Source: Candidatus Altimarinota bacterium (GTDB lineage: Bacteria > Patescibacteriota > Gracilibacteria > UBA4473). From it: DNA of 7,806 bases. The notes beneath the pieces are model-generated. The model made no database searches, was not told where the DNA came from, and saw nothing but the letters and a program-made list of their open reading frames with translations. The DNA is taken from NCBI GenBank assembly GCA_027028725.1, contig JALVIB010000075.1, forward strand, positions 1 through 7,806. The letters are read 5' to 3'. The translations under genes were made by a program, and so were the position numbers. Shown here one piece after another: positions 1-5,020 of the stretch (the first letter of the stretch is position 1; each line of letters begins with the position of its first letter).

Positions 1-124
1 TAATCTCCGCCTCAATTGAATTTTTATTCGCTTCAAAATTCGCGGGATTTTCACTTGTTTTTGCCTTTCCTGCAAGTGATGCTGTTGCCATTGCTGCCCA
101 TAATGCCAATGCTTTTTTATTCAT
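1..124 (-). CDS. Secreted protein of unknown function, N-terminal 41 residues only
   Basis: A reading frame opens at an ATG at 122-124 and runs open off the left edge, so only the first 41 residues are visible. The start reads MNKKALALWAAMATASLAG: two lysines followed by a hydrophobic Ala/Leu stretch, a typical Sec signal peptide with a possible signal peptidase I site after Ser-Leu-Ala (residue 18) or slightly later. The visible mature part is hydrophilic and has no cysteine. A near-consensus promoter with 17-bp spacing lies just upstream and supports the start. No clear Shine-Dalgarno is present. Codons 25-30 (Glu-Asn-Pro-Ala-Asn-Phe) are encoded by a copy of the window-wide repeat motif (core 39-48). 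Export is an inference from the signal peptide; the function cannot be told. It lies downstream of dsbA on the same strand but has its own promoter. Confidence 0.72.
   Translation of the reverse strand, partial: MNKKALALWAAMATASLAGKAKTSENPANFEANKNSIEAEI
36..52 (-). repeat. Dispersed motif copy inside the secreted-protein gene
   Basis: Exact core TTCGCGGGAT at 39-48 with A/T flanks. On the minus strand it is read AAT CCC GCG AAT (Asn-Pro-Ala-Asn), just after the predicted signal peptide. The Asn-Pro-Ala frame is also used by the copies in carB (3180-3189) and radA (3778-3787). Confidence 0.85.
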
Positions 125-154
125 TTTAAATCTTTTTAAAATTAAATCAACGGA

Positions 155-183
155 TTTATAAATAAAAATTTTAATCTTGTCAA
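155..183 (-). promoter_or_regulatory. Sigma70-type promoter of the secreted-protein gene
   Basis: On the minus strand TTGACA (178-183) is followed after exactly 17 bp by TATAAA (155-160). Transcription would start near 148, giving a leader of about 20-25 nt before the ATG at 124. It matches the sigma70 consensus better than any other promoter seen in the window. It lies between element A and the gene, so the gene can be expressed independently of dsbA. Confidence 0.75.
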
Positions 184-196
184 GTTTTTGGTTGAT

Positions 197-310
197 AAAA
201 AATCCCGCGAAATTTTAGAAAAAAGAAAAAACAAGTCCGGACTTAAACAAGGGTTTTATCCTGTGCTAAGTCCGGACTTAAGTTTTTTCTAAAATTTTCG
301 CGGGATTTTA
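197..310. repeat. Nested palindromic element A; probable terminator of dsbA
   Basis: The ends are inverted copies of the dispersed motif (cores 202-211 and 297-306), each continuing through AAATTTTAGAAAAAA or its complement. Inside lie two copies of the perfect 12-bp palindrome AAGTCCGGACTT (233-244 and 268-279), separated by a loop containing TTTTATCCTGTGC. The arms can fold into a long imperfect hairpin. On the minus strand, leaving dsbA, the inner palindromes are followed by a T-rich run of 13 bases broken by one C, as expected of an intrinsic terminator. The right end supplies the dsbA stop codon (308-310). Elements B (3447-3557) and C (5021-5120) belong to the same family. Confidence 0.9.
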
Positions 311-1081
311 TTCTTTTTCCGCTAGTTCTTGCTCAATGAATTTTTCAAATTCTGAGAAAGGATAAGCTCCTTTGATAAACCATCCGTTAACAAAGAATCC
401 TGGTGTCCCGGAAACTCCGTATTTTGCCCCGTCTTCCATATCTTTCTTGATTTCTTCTTTAATCGCCGGATCTTTGAGACATTCTTCGAATTTCGCGGAA
501 TCTAACCCGATTTCTTCAGCCAAACTTGCGTATGTTTTGTCTCCAATTCCTTTTCCGTTAGAACCGGTGTTTTTGTATAACAAGTCGTGGTATTCGTAAT
601 ATTTTTCGTCTCCACCAAGCTCTCCGGCACATTCTGCCGCCACTGCTTCTTCAGTTGCTTTTGGTTCATGAAATCCAAGCGGGAAATCACGGAAAACATA
701 TTTAACTTTTCCGGTATCGATATATTTTTCTTTAATTTGTGGTAAAACTTGATTGAAACTTCTTTTACAGAAAGGGCATTCATAATCAGAAAATTCCACA
801 ATTGTTACTGGCGCGTTTGGATCACCCAAAACGGCGTTTCCACCTTCTTCAATTCCTTCTACTTTTTTCGGCTTGTTGGCTTCTTCTTGTGCTTTTCGGG
901 CCTCTTCTTGTTGTTTTTTAATGTAGTTTTCAATTCCTGCTTCAATTTTCGCATCTAAATCTACATCTGTTTTAGGTGCTGGTTTTTTCATTCCGTTAAA
1001 GATAAGTCCACCAGCGATCAAAACTGCCGCAATCACAATCGCAATCGGTAAATTATTATTTGTTGTTTTTTTTGTAGCCAT
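308..1081 (-). CDS. Membrane-anchored DsbA-family thiol:disulfide oxidoreductase
   Basis: The 257-residue protein has a short basic N-terminus, one transmembrane segment at about residues 11-30, a charged Lys/Glu/Gln-rich and probably helical linker (about 40-75), then a DsbA-like thioredoxin fold from about 80 to the end. The catalytic Cys-Pro-Phe-Cys lies at residues 102-105 in the family context of a Phe-Ser-Asp-Tyr-Glu lead-in, and the cis-proline loop is Gly-Thr-Pro at 225-227. Known members oxidise or isomerise disulfides in exported proteins; by inference this one acts outside the cytoplasmic membrane, tethered by its N-terminal anchor. Two further cysteines (151, 201) lie in the helical insertion. 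No DsbB or VKOR partner is in the window. The ATG at 1079-1081 is the only start giving the whole membrane anchor; no Shine-Dalgarno is visible. The TAA stop is part of repeat element A. Confidence 0.92.
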   Translation of the reverse strand: MATKKTTNNNLPIAIVIAAVLIAGGLIFNGMKKPAPKTDVDLDAKIEAGIENYIKKQQEEARKAQEEANKPKKVEGIEEGGNAVLGDPNAPVTIVEFSDYECPFCKRSFNQVLPQIKEKYIDTGKVKYVFRDFPLGFHEPKATEEAVAAECAGELGGDEKYYEYHDLLYKNTGSNGKGIGDKTYASLAEEIGLDSAKFEECLKDPAIKEEIKKDMEDGAKYGVSGTPGFFVNGWFIKGAYPFSEFEKFIEQELAEKE

Positions 1082-1114
1082 TTTTAAAAGGGGTTAATTT
1101 GTATTTGTGCGTCC

Positions 1115-1142
1115 ATTCTATGAAATAGGGAAAATAAGGCAA
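1115..1142 (-). promoter_or_regulatory. Candidate promoter of dsbA
   Basis: On the minus strand TTGCCT (1137-1142) and TAGAAT (1115-1120) are separated by 16 bp. The -10 matches consensus at five of six positions and the -35 is weak. The predicted leader is about 26 nt and lacks a Shine-Dalgarno. A copy of the dispersed motif (1154-1163) lies about 10 bp upstream of the -35. Confidence 0.5.
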
Positions 1143-1149
1143 GTTTTAG

Positions 1150-1166
1150 AAATTTCGCGGGATTTT
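1150..1166. repeat. Dispersed motif copy upstream of dsbA
   Basis: Exact core TTCGCGGGAT at 1154-1163, flanked by AAAT and TTTT. It opens the 1082-1603 repeat mosaic and faces the inverted copy at 1289-1298, enclosing a REP-like block. Confidence 0.9.
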
Positions 1167-1195
1167 CCGCGCAATTATTCTCGCCAAATGTAAGC

Positions 1196-1280
1196 ATGAG
1201 GAATTATTCTGCTACGCCTCAATGTCGAGAATCAAGTCCTCTATTTATTTTCGGATTCTGGACAAGCTAGAATGACGAAA
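1196..1280. repeat. REP-like degenerate palindrome block
   Basis: The block contains AGAATC (1228-1233) and GATTCT (1254-1259) as an inverted pair, and ATTCTGGACAAGCTAGAATG, in which ATTCT and AGAAT are inverted. From memory this resembles the dispersed intergenic repeats of many bacteria that end in AGAATGACG. It has no coding frame. It is bracketed by motif copies at 1154 and 1289. The boundaries are approximate. Confidence 0.45.
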
Positions 1281-1284
1281 CATA

Positions 1285-1303
1285 AAAAATCCCGCGAAAA
1301 AAT
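1285..1303. repeat. Dispersed motif copy in the 1082-1603 mosaic
   Basis: Exact core ATCCCGCGAA at 1289-1298 in an A-rich context. It separates the REP-like block on its left from the GC-rich hairpin at 1324-1344 on its right. Confidence 0.9.
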
Positions 1304-1320
1304 TAAAAAGATTTCTTTTA

Positions 1321-1355
1321 ACTCCCTCTCCTCCTAGGAGAGGGTTGGGGTGAGG
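1321..1355. repeat. Perfect 9-bp-arm hairpin repeat with G-rich tail
   Basis: CCCTCTCCT and AGGAGAGGG form a perfect inverted repeat with a CCT loop (1324-1344), followed by TTGGGGTGAGG. From memory this matches a widespread family of intergenic repeats that pair ACTCCCTCTCC with a GGTTGGGGTGAGG tail. It sits between motif copies 1289-1298 and 1361-1370. Confidence 0.7.
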
Positions 1356-1356
1356 T

Positions 1357-1514
1357 AAAAATCCCGCGAAATTTTCTGCATTGTCATTTCGACTGGAAGT
1401 CAAAGGAGTTAGTTAAAATAGAATGGAGAAATCTTTTGCTGAGATCTCTCCACTAATAATTCTCAACTTGAAGATGGTCGGTCGAGATGACAATAATATT
1501 TTTTCGCGGGATTT
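1357..1514. repeat. Motif-bounded cassette D with a long palindrome as cargo
   Basis: Motif cores at 1361-1370 and 1503-1512 form inverted ends in the same orientation as in elements A, B and C. The cargo differs: an imperfect palindrome of about 113 bp (1381-1493) with ends TTGTCATTTCGAC and GTCGAGATGACAA, inverted with one mismatch, and inner segments GGAGAAATC and GAGATCTCTCC. The cargo ends resemble, from memory, a common dispersed repeat family ending in GAGATGACA. No open frame is seen. Confidence 0.8.
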
Positions 1515-1519
1515 CAAAA

Positions 1520-1540
1520 GGACAGGGTTCAAACCTGTCC
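1520..1540 (-). terminator. Candidate intrinsic terminator of carB
   Basis: GGACAGG and CCTGTCC pair as a perfect 7-bp stem with a 7-nt loop. On the minus strand, about 60 nt past the carB stop, the stem is followed by TTTTG, a short U-run. The hairpin may equally be another dispersed repeat (GGGACAGG palindromes are common in bacterial intergenic regions), so the terminator role is tentative. Confidence 0.4.
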
Positions 1541-1551
1541 CTACTATTTTT

Positions 1552-1572
1552 AACTATTAACTATTAATTATT
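1552..1572. repeat. Short AT tandem repeat (7-bp unit, three copies)
   Basis: Three consecutive units AACTATT, AACTATT, AATTATT immediately downstream of carB, continuing into AACTAAA. Simple-sequence tract; no function can be assigned. Confidence 0.6.
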
Positions 1573-1603
1573 AACTAAAAAAACTGTCCTTACAAACTGT
1601 AAA

Positions 1604-3409
1604 CTAACTCACATCATCCTTCTCTCCCAAATAAGTGGTATAAAGATAATTTGTCTGTGCGGGAAATTCCGCGGCGAGCGTATCAACTTGCTTAGTCACA
1701 GGAATAATTCCCCATTTTTGACGCAGTTCGCGAATTTGAGTGACAGAAATTTCGCGGGATTTTTTTAACCCCCTATCTCCCCCTTGCAAGGGGGACTTCT
1801 TTGAATAAACTCGTTCCGCGATTTCGTTATCCGAAAATCCTAGAACTTTCGCTTCGCGAAGAATTTCCGCATTTAATTCTCCTTTATCGAGAATTTTCGC
1901 GAAATTCGTAATTCTCTCCAATTGAAACAAAAACCAGTGATCGATTTTCGTTCGTTCCCAAATTTCTTCAACCGAAAAAATTCCCTGATAAAGTGCCTGC
2001 GCAATCGCAAAAATTCGGCGCGGTGTCGCCCGTGAAATATCTCTTTCAATTTCCTTTTTGCTCCTTTCTTTTCCCCCTGATAAGGGGGTTAGGGGGTTCA
2101 TCAAAACTCCTTCCGCCCCAATCGCCAACATCCGCATTGCTTTTTGGATAGTTTCGGGAAAATTTCGCCCGAGCGCCATCACTTCACCGACGGATTTCAT
2201 TTCCGTGGCAATTTCGTCGCTCACTTTGCGGAATTTTTGTAGATCCCAGCGCGGAATTTTTATCGCGATATAATCCAAAGCTGGTTCAAAAAACGCCGTC
2301 GTTTTTTTGGTTATCGCGTTTTCAATATCTGGTAAATTTTTTCCGATTAAAATATCAGCTGCCACCGCTGCCAGCGGATACCCAGAAGCTTTTGATGCGA
2401 GCGCCGAACTCCGCGAAAGTCGCGCATTAACCTCAATTACGCGGTATTCGCGATCATTATACGGATTTAGCGCGTACTGAATATTACATTCGCCGACAAT
2501 TCCCAAATGCCGAATCGTCTTAATTGCCACAGTTCGCAACATTTGGTATTCGCGATTTGCCAGCGTCATCGATGGCGAAACTACAATTGATTCACCTGTG
2601 TGAATTCCCAGCGGATCAAAATTTTCCATATTCAAAACCGTCACGCAGTTATCAGCATTATCGCGAACAACCTCGTATTCAATTTCCTTCCAGCCACGCA
2701 GATCTTCCTCAATCAAAATTTGGGGCGAAAACGCAAACGCCTCGGTCGCCATTTTCTCAAAATCCCGCGAATTTTCACAAAACCCTGAACCTTTTCCACC
2801 CAAAGTGAAGCCCGCCCGCATAATCAGCGGAAACCCGATTTCCTCCGCTGCTTTTTTGGCTTCTTCCAGATTATAAGCGGCAATGGAGCGCGGTGTTTTG
2901 ACGCCGATTTTGGTCAATTCGCGAACAAAAATTTCGCGGTCCTCGGTTTTTTCAATCACCTTAACCGGCGTTCCCAGAACTTTCACATTATTTTCGCGAA
3001 GAAATCCAGACTTTTCTAATTCTAATCCACAATTCAGTGCCGTCTGCCCGCCAAAAGATAACGCCAAAGCATCCGGTTTTTCTTTCAAAATCACTTTTTT
3101 TACAAAGGTTGGATTGACCGGCAAAAAATAAACTTTGTCTGCTCCGATTATCTTCATTTTTCCCCCACATTTTTGATTTTTCGCGGGATTTTGAGCAGGA
3201 CTAATTCCTTCATCTGCTCGTTCCTCGCAGGAAGTCATTGAGTCGCGGAATTCCGGATAATCGGTCTGCACCGTGGCAATATTGGGATTGATTAAAATCA
3301 CTTCGTGTCCGGCTTTTTTGAAAGTTTTAATCGCCTGACTTCCCGAATAATCAAACTCTCCTGCTTCTCCAATTTTTAACGCCCCAGAACCAAGTAACAG
3401 AATTTTCAT
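1604..3409 (-). CDS. carB: Carbamoyl-phosphate synthase large subunit, N-terminal half (split carB)
   Basis: Carbamoyl-phosphate synthase makes carbamoyl phosphate for pyrimidines and arginine from bicarbonate, ATP and ammonia. These 601 residues match only the carboxyphosphate half plus the oligomerisation domain; full CarB has about 1,070. Visible are the start motif GSGALKIGEAGEFDYSG (7-23), ATP-grasp segments around 196-211 and 240-275 (GIHTGES 268-274), the metal-binding region Val-Ile-Glu-Val-Asn-Ala-Arg (324-330) and the KSVGEV motif (405-410). It ends after a VDTLAAEF-type segment (575-582), the normal hinge to the second half, with a TAG stop. The start motif recalls the Bacteroidetes/eukaryote-like CarB type. 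Repeat-derived insertions occupy about residues 51-89 and 534-556, and a linker near 439-447 is repeat-like. No C-terminal half or carA lies in the window. Split CarB is known in Aquifex and Methanocaldococcus. The start abuts a TATAAT, implying a leaderless mRNA. Confidence 0.9.
   Translation of the reverse strand: MKILLLGSGALKIGEAGEFDYSGSQAIKTFKKAGHEVILINPNIATVQTDYPEFRDSMTSCEERADEGISPAQNPAKNQKCGGKMKIIGADKVYFLPVNPTFVKKVILKEKPDALALSFGGQTALNCGLELEKSGFLRENNVKVLGTPVKVIEKTEDREIFVRELTKIGVKTPRSIAAYNLEEAKKAAEEIGFPLIMRAGFTLGGKGSGFCENSRDFEKMATEAFAFSPQILIEEDLRGWKEIEYEVVRDNADNCVTVLNMENFDPLGIHTGESIVVSPSMTLANREYQMLRTVAIKTIRHLGIVGECNIQYALNPYNDREYRVIEVNARLSRSSALASKASGYPLAAVAADILIGKNLPDIENAITKKTTAFFEPALDYIAIKIPRWDLQKFRKVSDEIATEMKSVGEVMALGRNFPETIQKAMRMLAIGAEGVLMNPLTPLSGGKERSKKEIERDISRATPRRIFAIAQALYQGIFSVEEIWERTKIDHWFLFQLERITNFAKILDKGELNAEILREAKVLGFSDNEIAERVYSKKSPLQGGDRGLKKSREISVTQIRELRQKWGIIPVTKQVDTLAAEFPAQTNYLYTTYLGEKDDVS
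1742..1810 (-). repeat. In-frame repeat insertion in carB (residues 534-556)
   Basis: Two repeats lie side by side in the reading frame: a C/G-rich palindrome (1767-1797, arms CCCCCTTG and CAAGGGGG) read as SPLQGGDRGL, and a dispersed motif copy (core 1751-1760) read as KKSREIS. Compared with E. coli CarB from memory, about 20 residues are added between Glu-Arg-Val and the helix VTQIRELRQKWG, with conserved sequence resuming on both sides. Confidence 0.75.
2071..2098 (-). repeat. C/G-rich palindromic repeat in the carB coding sequence
   Basis: CCCCCT and AGGGGG around a GATA loop, followed by TTAGGGGGTT. It belongs to the same family as 1767-1797 and 6541-6562. It is read on the minus strand as Asn-Pro-Leu-Thr-Pro-Leu-Ser-Gly-Gly-Lys (438-447) in a variable linker. 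Length relative to other CarB proteins seems about normal, so the repeat may have replaced linker sequence. Confidence 0.65.
2758..2777 (-). repeat. Dispersed motif copy in carB without an insertion
   Basis: Exact core ATCCCGCGAA at 2762-2771 with AAA before and TTTT after. On the minus strand it is read Glu-Asn-Ser-Arg-Asp-Phe-Glu (residues 212-218). Alignment from memory to CarB homologues shows no added residues here, unlike the copies at 1751 and 3180. Confidence 0.85.
3143..3259 (-). repeat. In-frame repeat-derived insertion in carB (residues 51-89)
   Basis: CarB homologues pass directly from INPNIATVQT to ADKVYFLPV with about three residues between; here there are about 39. The extra DNA includes a dispersed motif copy (core 3180-3189, read Gln-Asn-Pro-Ala-Lys-Asn). 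It also includes a segment read EERADEGI whose DNA (TGCGAGGAACGAGCAGATGA on the minus strand) resembles, from memory, the common dispersed repeat TGCGAGGAACGAAGTGACGA. The frame is kept and conserved sequence resumes on both sides. Confidence 0.8.
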
Positions 3410-3416
3410 CTAGGGA

Positions 3417-3422
3417 ATTATA
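3417..3422 (-). promoter_or_regulatory. -10 element of carB, leaderless start
   Basis: A perfect TATAAT on the minus strand ends 7 nt before the carB ATG, so transcription should begin at or next to the start codon. At 17-bp spacing the -35 position (3440-3445) reads TTTTAA, a poor match. No Shine-Dalgarno is possible in such a short leader. Confidence 0.6.
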
Positions 3423-3446
3423 AGAAATTCTGCTGAAAATTAAAAT

Positions 3447-3557
3447 AAAATCCCGCGAAATTTTTAGGTAGAAAAACTTAAGTCCGGACTTAAACAACTT
3501 TTTATCCTGTGCCAAGTCCGGACTTGTTTTTCTATTTGAAAAATTTCGCGGGATTTT
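3447..3557. repeat. Nested palindromic element B between divergent carB and radA
   Basis: Motif cores at 3450-3459 and 3545-3554 form inverted ends. Two AAGTCCGGACTT palindromes (3480-3491, 3514-3525) flank a loop with TTTTATCCTGTGC. The organisation equals element A, but the element lies upstream of both neighbours, so it cannot be a 3' terminator for either. It sits about 25 bp from the carB -10 and about 10 bp from the radA -10. Confidence 0.9.
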
Positions 3558-3565
3558 GGGAAAAT

Positions 3566-3574
3566 TGCTAAACT
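3566..3574 (+). promoter_or_regulatory. Possible extended -10 of radA
   Basis: TGC followed by TAAACT (3569-3574) resembles an extended -10 and ends 7 nt before the ATG at 3582, the same spacing as carB. The -35 position falls inside the motif at the end of element B and shows no TTGACA-like hexamer. Tentative. Confidence 0.35.
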
Positions 3575-3581
3575 TCACTTG

Positions 3582-5009
3582 ATGGCAAAAAATAACGAAA
3601 ACTGGTTTTGTACGGAATGTGGAGATACTTTTGGAAAATGGAGCGGACAATGTCCGTCGTGCAAAGAGTGGAACACGATTAAAGAATTTCGCGAGACAAA
3701 AATTGCCGGCAAAAAAACACGCCAAGGAAAAGATCTCCGTAGAGACGCCCTATCAGGGCGTCTAAATAATGGAAAAAATCCCGCGAAATTTCAGATAAAA
3801 GAGCGTATTTCATCTGGAATTTCTGAGGTTGATCGCGTTTTGGGCGGAGGATTTTTCCCCGGAAGTTTGGTACTGTTCGGTGGTTCTCCGGGAGTCGGGA
3901 AATCAACACTTTCTCTGCAAATTTTCCACCGCGTAGCGGGGCACAGCGCGGGAATTTCTGGTGCAATGTATTTTTCGGGCGAAGAATCGGTGGAGCAGAT
4001 TATGAGTCGAGCGGAGAGAATTGTGGCAAATTCCCTAAGTCCGGACTCTAGGGAGTCCGGACTTGAAAATTTGCAAATTTTTTCTACTAATTCGCTGGAA
4101 GATATTTGTGAAACAATTGCTAAAAGTTCGCCGAAATTCGCGGTAATTGATTCTATTCAAATGATTGGAAGTGCCGATTCGCGGTTTGGGACGATTTCGC
4201 AAATTAAAGAATCCGCGGAAACTCTTTTGCAGGTCGCGAAATCTACGGGAACGACAATTTTGCTTATCGGACATGTGACAAAAAATGACGAAATCGCGGG
4301 CCCGAAGGTCTTGGAACACATTGTGGATGTGGTTTTGCGGTTGGAAGGTGATAATACTTCGGAAGTGCGAATTTTGCGCTCGCCAAAAAATCGGTTTGGA
4401 TCGACGCTGGAGGTGGGAGTTTTTGAAATGCGGGAAGCAGGACTTTTTGAATTACAAAATCCGTCAGAATTTTTTCTCGCGGAGCGCGCGGAAAACGCTT
4501 CTGGGTCAGCGATTTCGGTCGTGCGCGAAGGTTCGCGGAATTTTCTTATGGAAATTCAGGTGCTAACTTTGAAAACCAATTTCGGACAACCCCGCCGAAC
4601 CGCCAGCGGAATAAATCTCGCGAAATTTCATCTTTTACTGGCGGTAGTTTCTAAATTTACACCGTTCAAATGTGGTGATTATGACGCTTATTTAAGTATT
4701 GTTGGTGGAATGAAAATCAAAGAACCAGCCGCAGATTTAGCTATTTGCGCTGCGATTTTGTCCTCGCGAACGGAGAAAGAAATTCCGGCAGATACGATTG
4801 TTATTGGTGAAGTCGGATTATCTGGCGAAGTTCGCAGTGTGGGAAATATTGAACGGCGACTTTTGGAAGCGGAAAAACTGGGATTCAAAAAAGCGATTGT
4901 CCCAAAATTTCGTCTTTCGGCTTCGCTCAAGATAAACAAAAAATTGAAAATCAAAGTTCTGGAAGTGAAAAATGTTGGCGAGTTGGTAAAAATTTTGTTT
5001 CGGAAGTAA
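3582..5009 (+). CDS. radA: DNA repair protein RadA (Sms), RecA-like ATPase
   Basis: RadA promotes branch migration and processing of recombination intermediates, and in naturally transformable bacteria helps extend incoming DNA. The 475-residue protein (E. coli about 460) has a C4 zinc finger (Cys10, 13, 24, 27), Walker A GGSPGVGKST (about 100-109), a Walker B-type Phe-Ala-Val-Ile-Asp-Ser (about 186-191), the RadA signature Lys-Asn-Arg-Phe-Gly (about 269-273) and a Lon-like C-terminal domain (about 300-475, with GEVGLSGEVR). The ATG at 3582 gives the family-typical Met-Ala-Lys start; a TTG one codon upstream is less likely. Two repeat-derived insertions are in frame: in the linker after the zinc finger (about 53-71) and at about 151-160. 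A smaller extra segment at about 120-127 may be a third. It diverges from carB and converges on dnaJ. TAA stop. Confidence 0.95.
   Translation: MAKNNENWFCTECGDTFGKWSGQCPSCKEWNTIKEFRETKIAGKKTRQGKDLRRDALSGRLNNGKNPAKFQIKERISSGISEVDRVLGGGFFPGSLVLFGGSPGVGKSTLSLQIFHRVAGHSAGISGAMYFSGEESVEQIMSRAERIVANSLSPDSRESGLENLQIFSTNSLEDICETIAKSSPKFAVIDSIQMIGSADSRFGTISQIKESAETLLQVAKSTGTTILLIGHVTKNDEIAGPKVLEHIVDVVLRLEGDNTSEVRILRSPKNRFGSTLEVGVFEMREAGLFELQNPSEFFLAERAENASGSAISVVREGSRNFLMEIQVLTLKTNFGQPRRTASGINLAKFHLLLAVVSKFTPFKCGDYDAYLSIVGGMKIKEPAADLAICAAILSSRTEKEIPADTIVIGEVGLSGEVRSVGNIERRLLEAEKLGFKKAIVPKFRLSASLKINKKLKIKVLEVKNVGELVKILFRK
3743..3763 (+). repeat. Perfect hairpin repeat in the radA linker
   Basis: AGACGCCCT and AGGGCGTCT form a perfect 9-bp inverted repeat with an ATC loop, read in frame as part of Arg-Asp-Ala-Leu-Ser-Gly-Arg-Leu. 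With the preceding CGTAG it resembles, from memory, dispersed repeats built on GTAGAGACGC. A motif copy follows 15 bp later. Confidence 0.75.
3775..3792 (+). repeat. Dispersed motif copy in the radA linker
   Basis: Exact core ATCCCGCGAA at 3778-3787 flanked by AAA and ATTT, read AAT CCC GCG AAA TTT (Asn-Pro-Ala-Lys-Phe, about residues 66-70). It lies in the variable linker between the zinc finger and the ATPase domain. Confidence 0.9.
4037..4064 (+). repeat. AGTCCGGACT double palindrome inside radA
   Basis: AAGTCCGGACTC and GAGTCCGGACTT form a perfect 12-bp inverted repeat with a 4-nt TAGG loop. It is the core palindrome of elements A-C in a compact paired form, read in frame as Ser-Pro-Asp-Ser-Arg-Glu-Ser-Gly (about 153-160). 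E. coli RadA has only a short loop here between the Arg-rich helix and the following strand. Confidence 0.85.
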
Positions 5010-5020
5010 AAATTTCCATG

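Noticed and set aside
1147..1515. Regularly recurring short repeat between other sequences, as in a CRISPR array
   Set aside because: The repeat is in mixed orientations, the intervals vary widely, the intervals are themselves palindromic repeats, copies also lie inside genes, and no cas gene is present.
1082..1603. Remnant of the missing CarB C-terminal half or a frameshifted continuation of carB
   Set aside because: Past the TAG the sequence turns into AT tandem repeats, hairpins and motif copies, with no ATP-grasp or GGGPNRIGQG-like coding in any frame that I can see.
3579..3581. TTG start codon for radA
   Set aside because: The next codon is ATG and gives the family-typical Met-Ala-Lys N-terminus ahead of the zinc finger.
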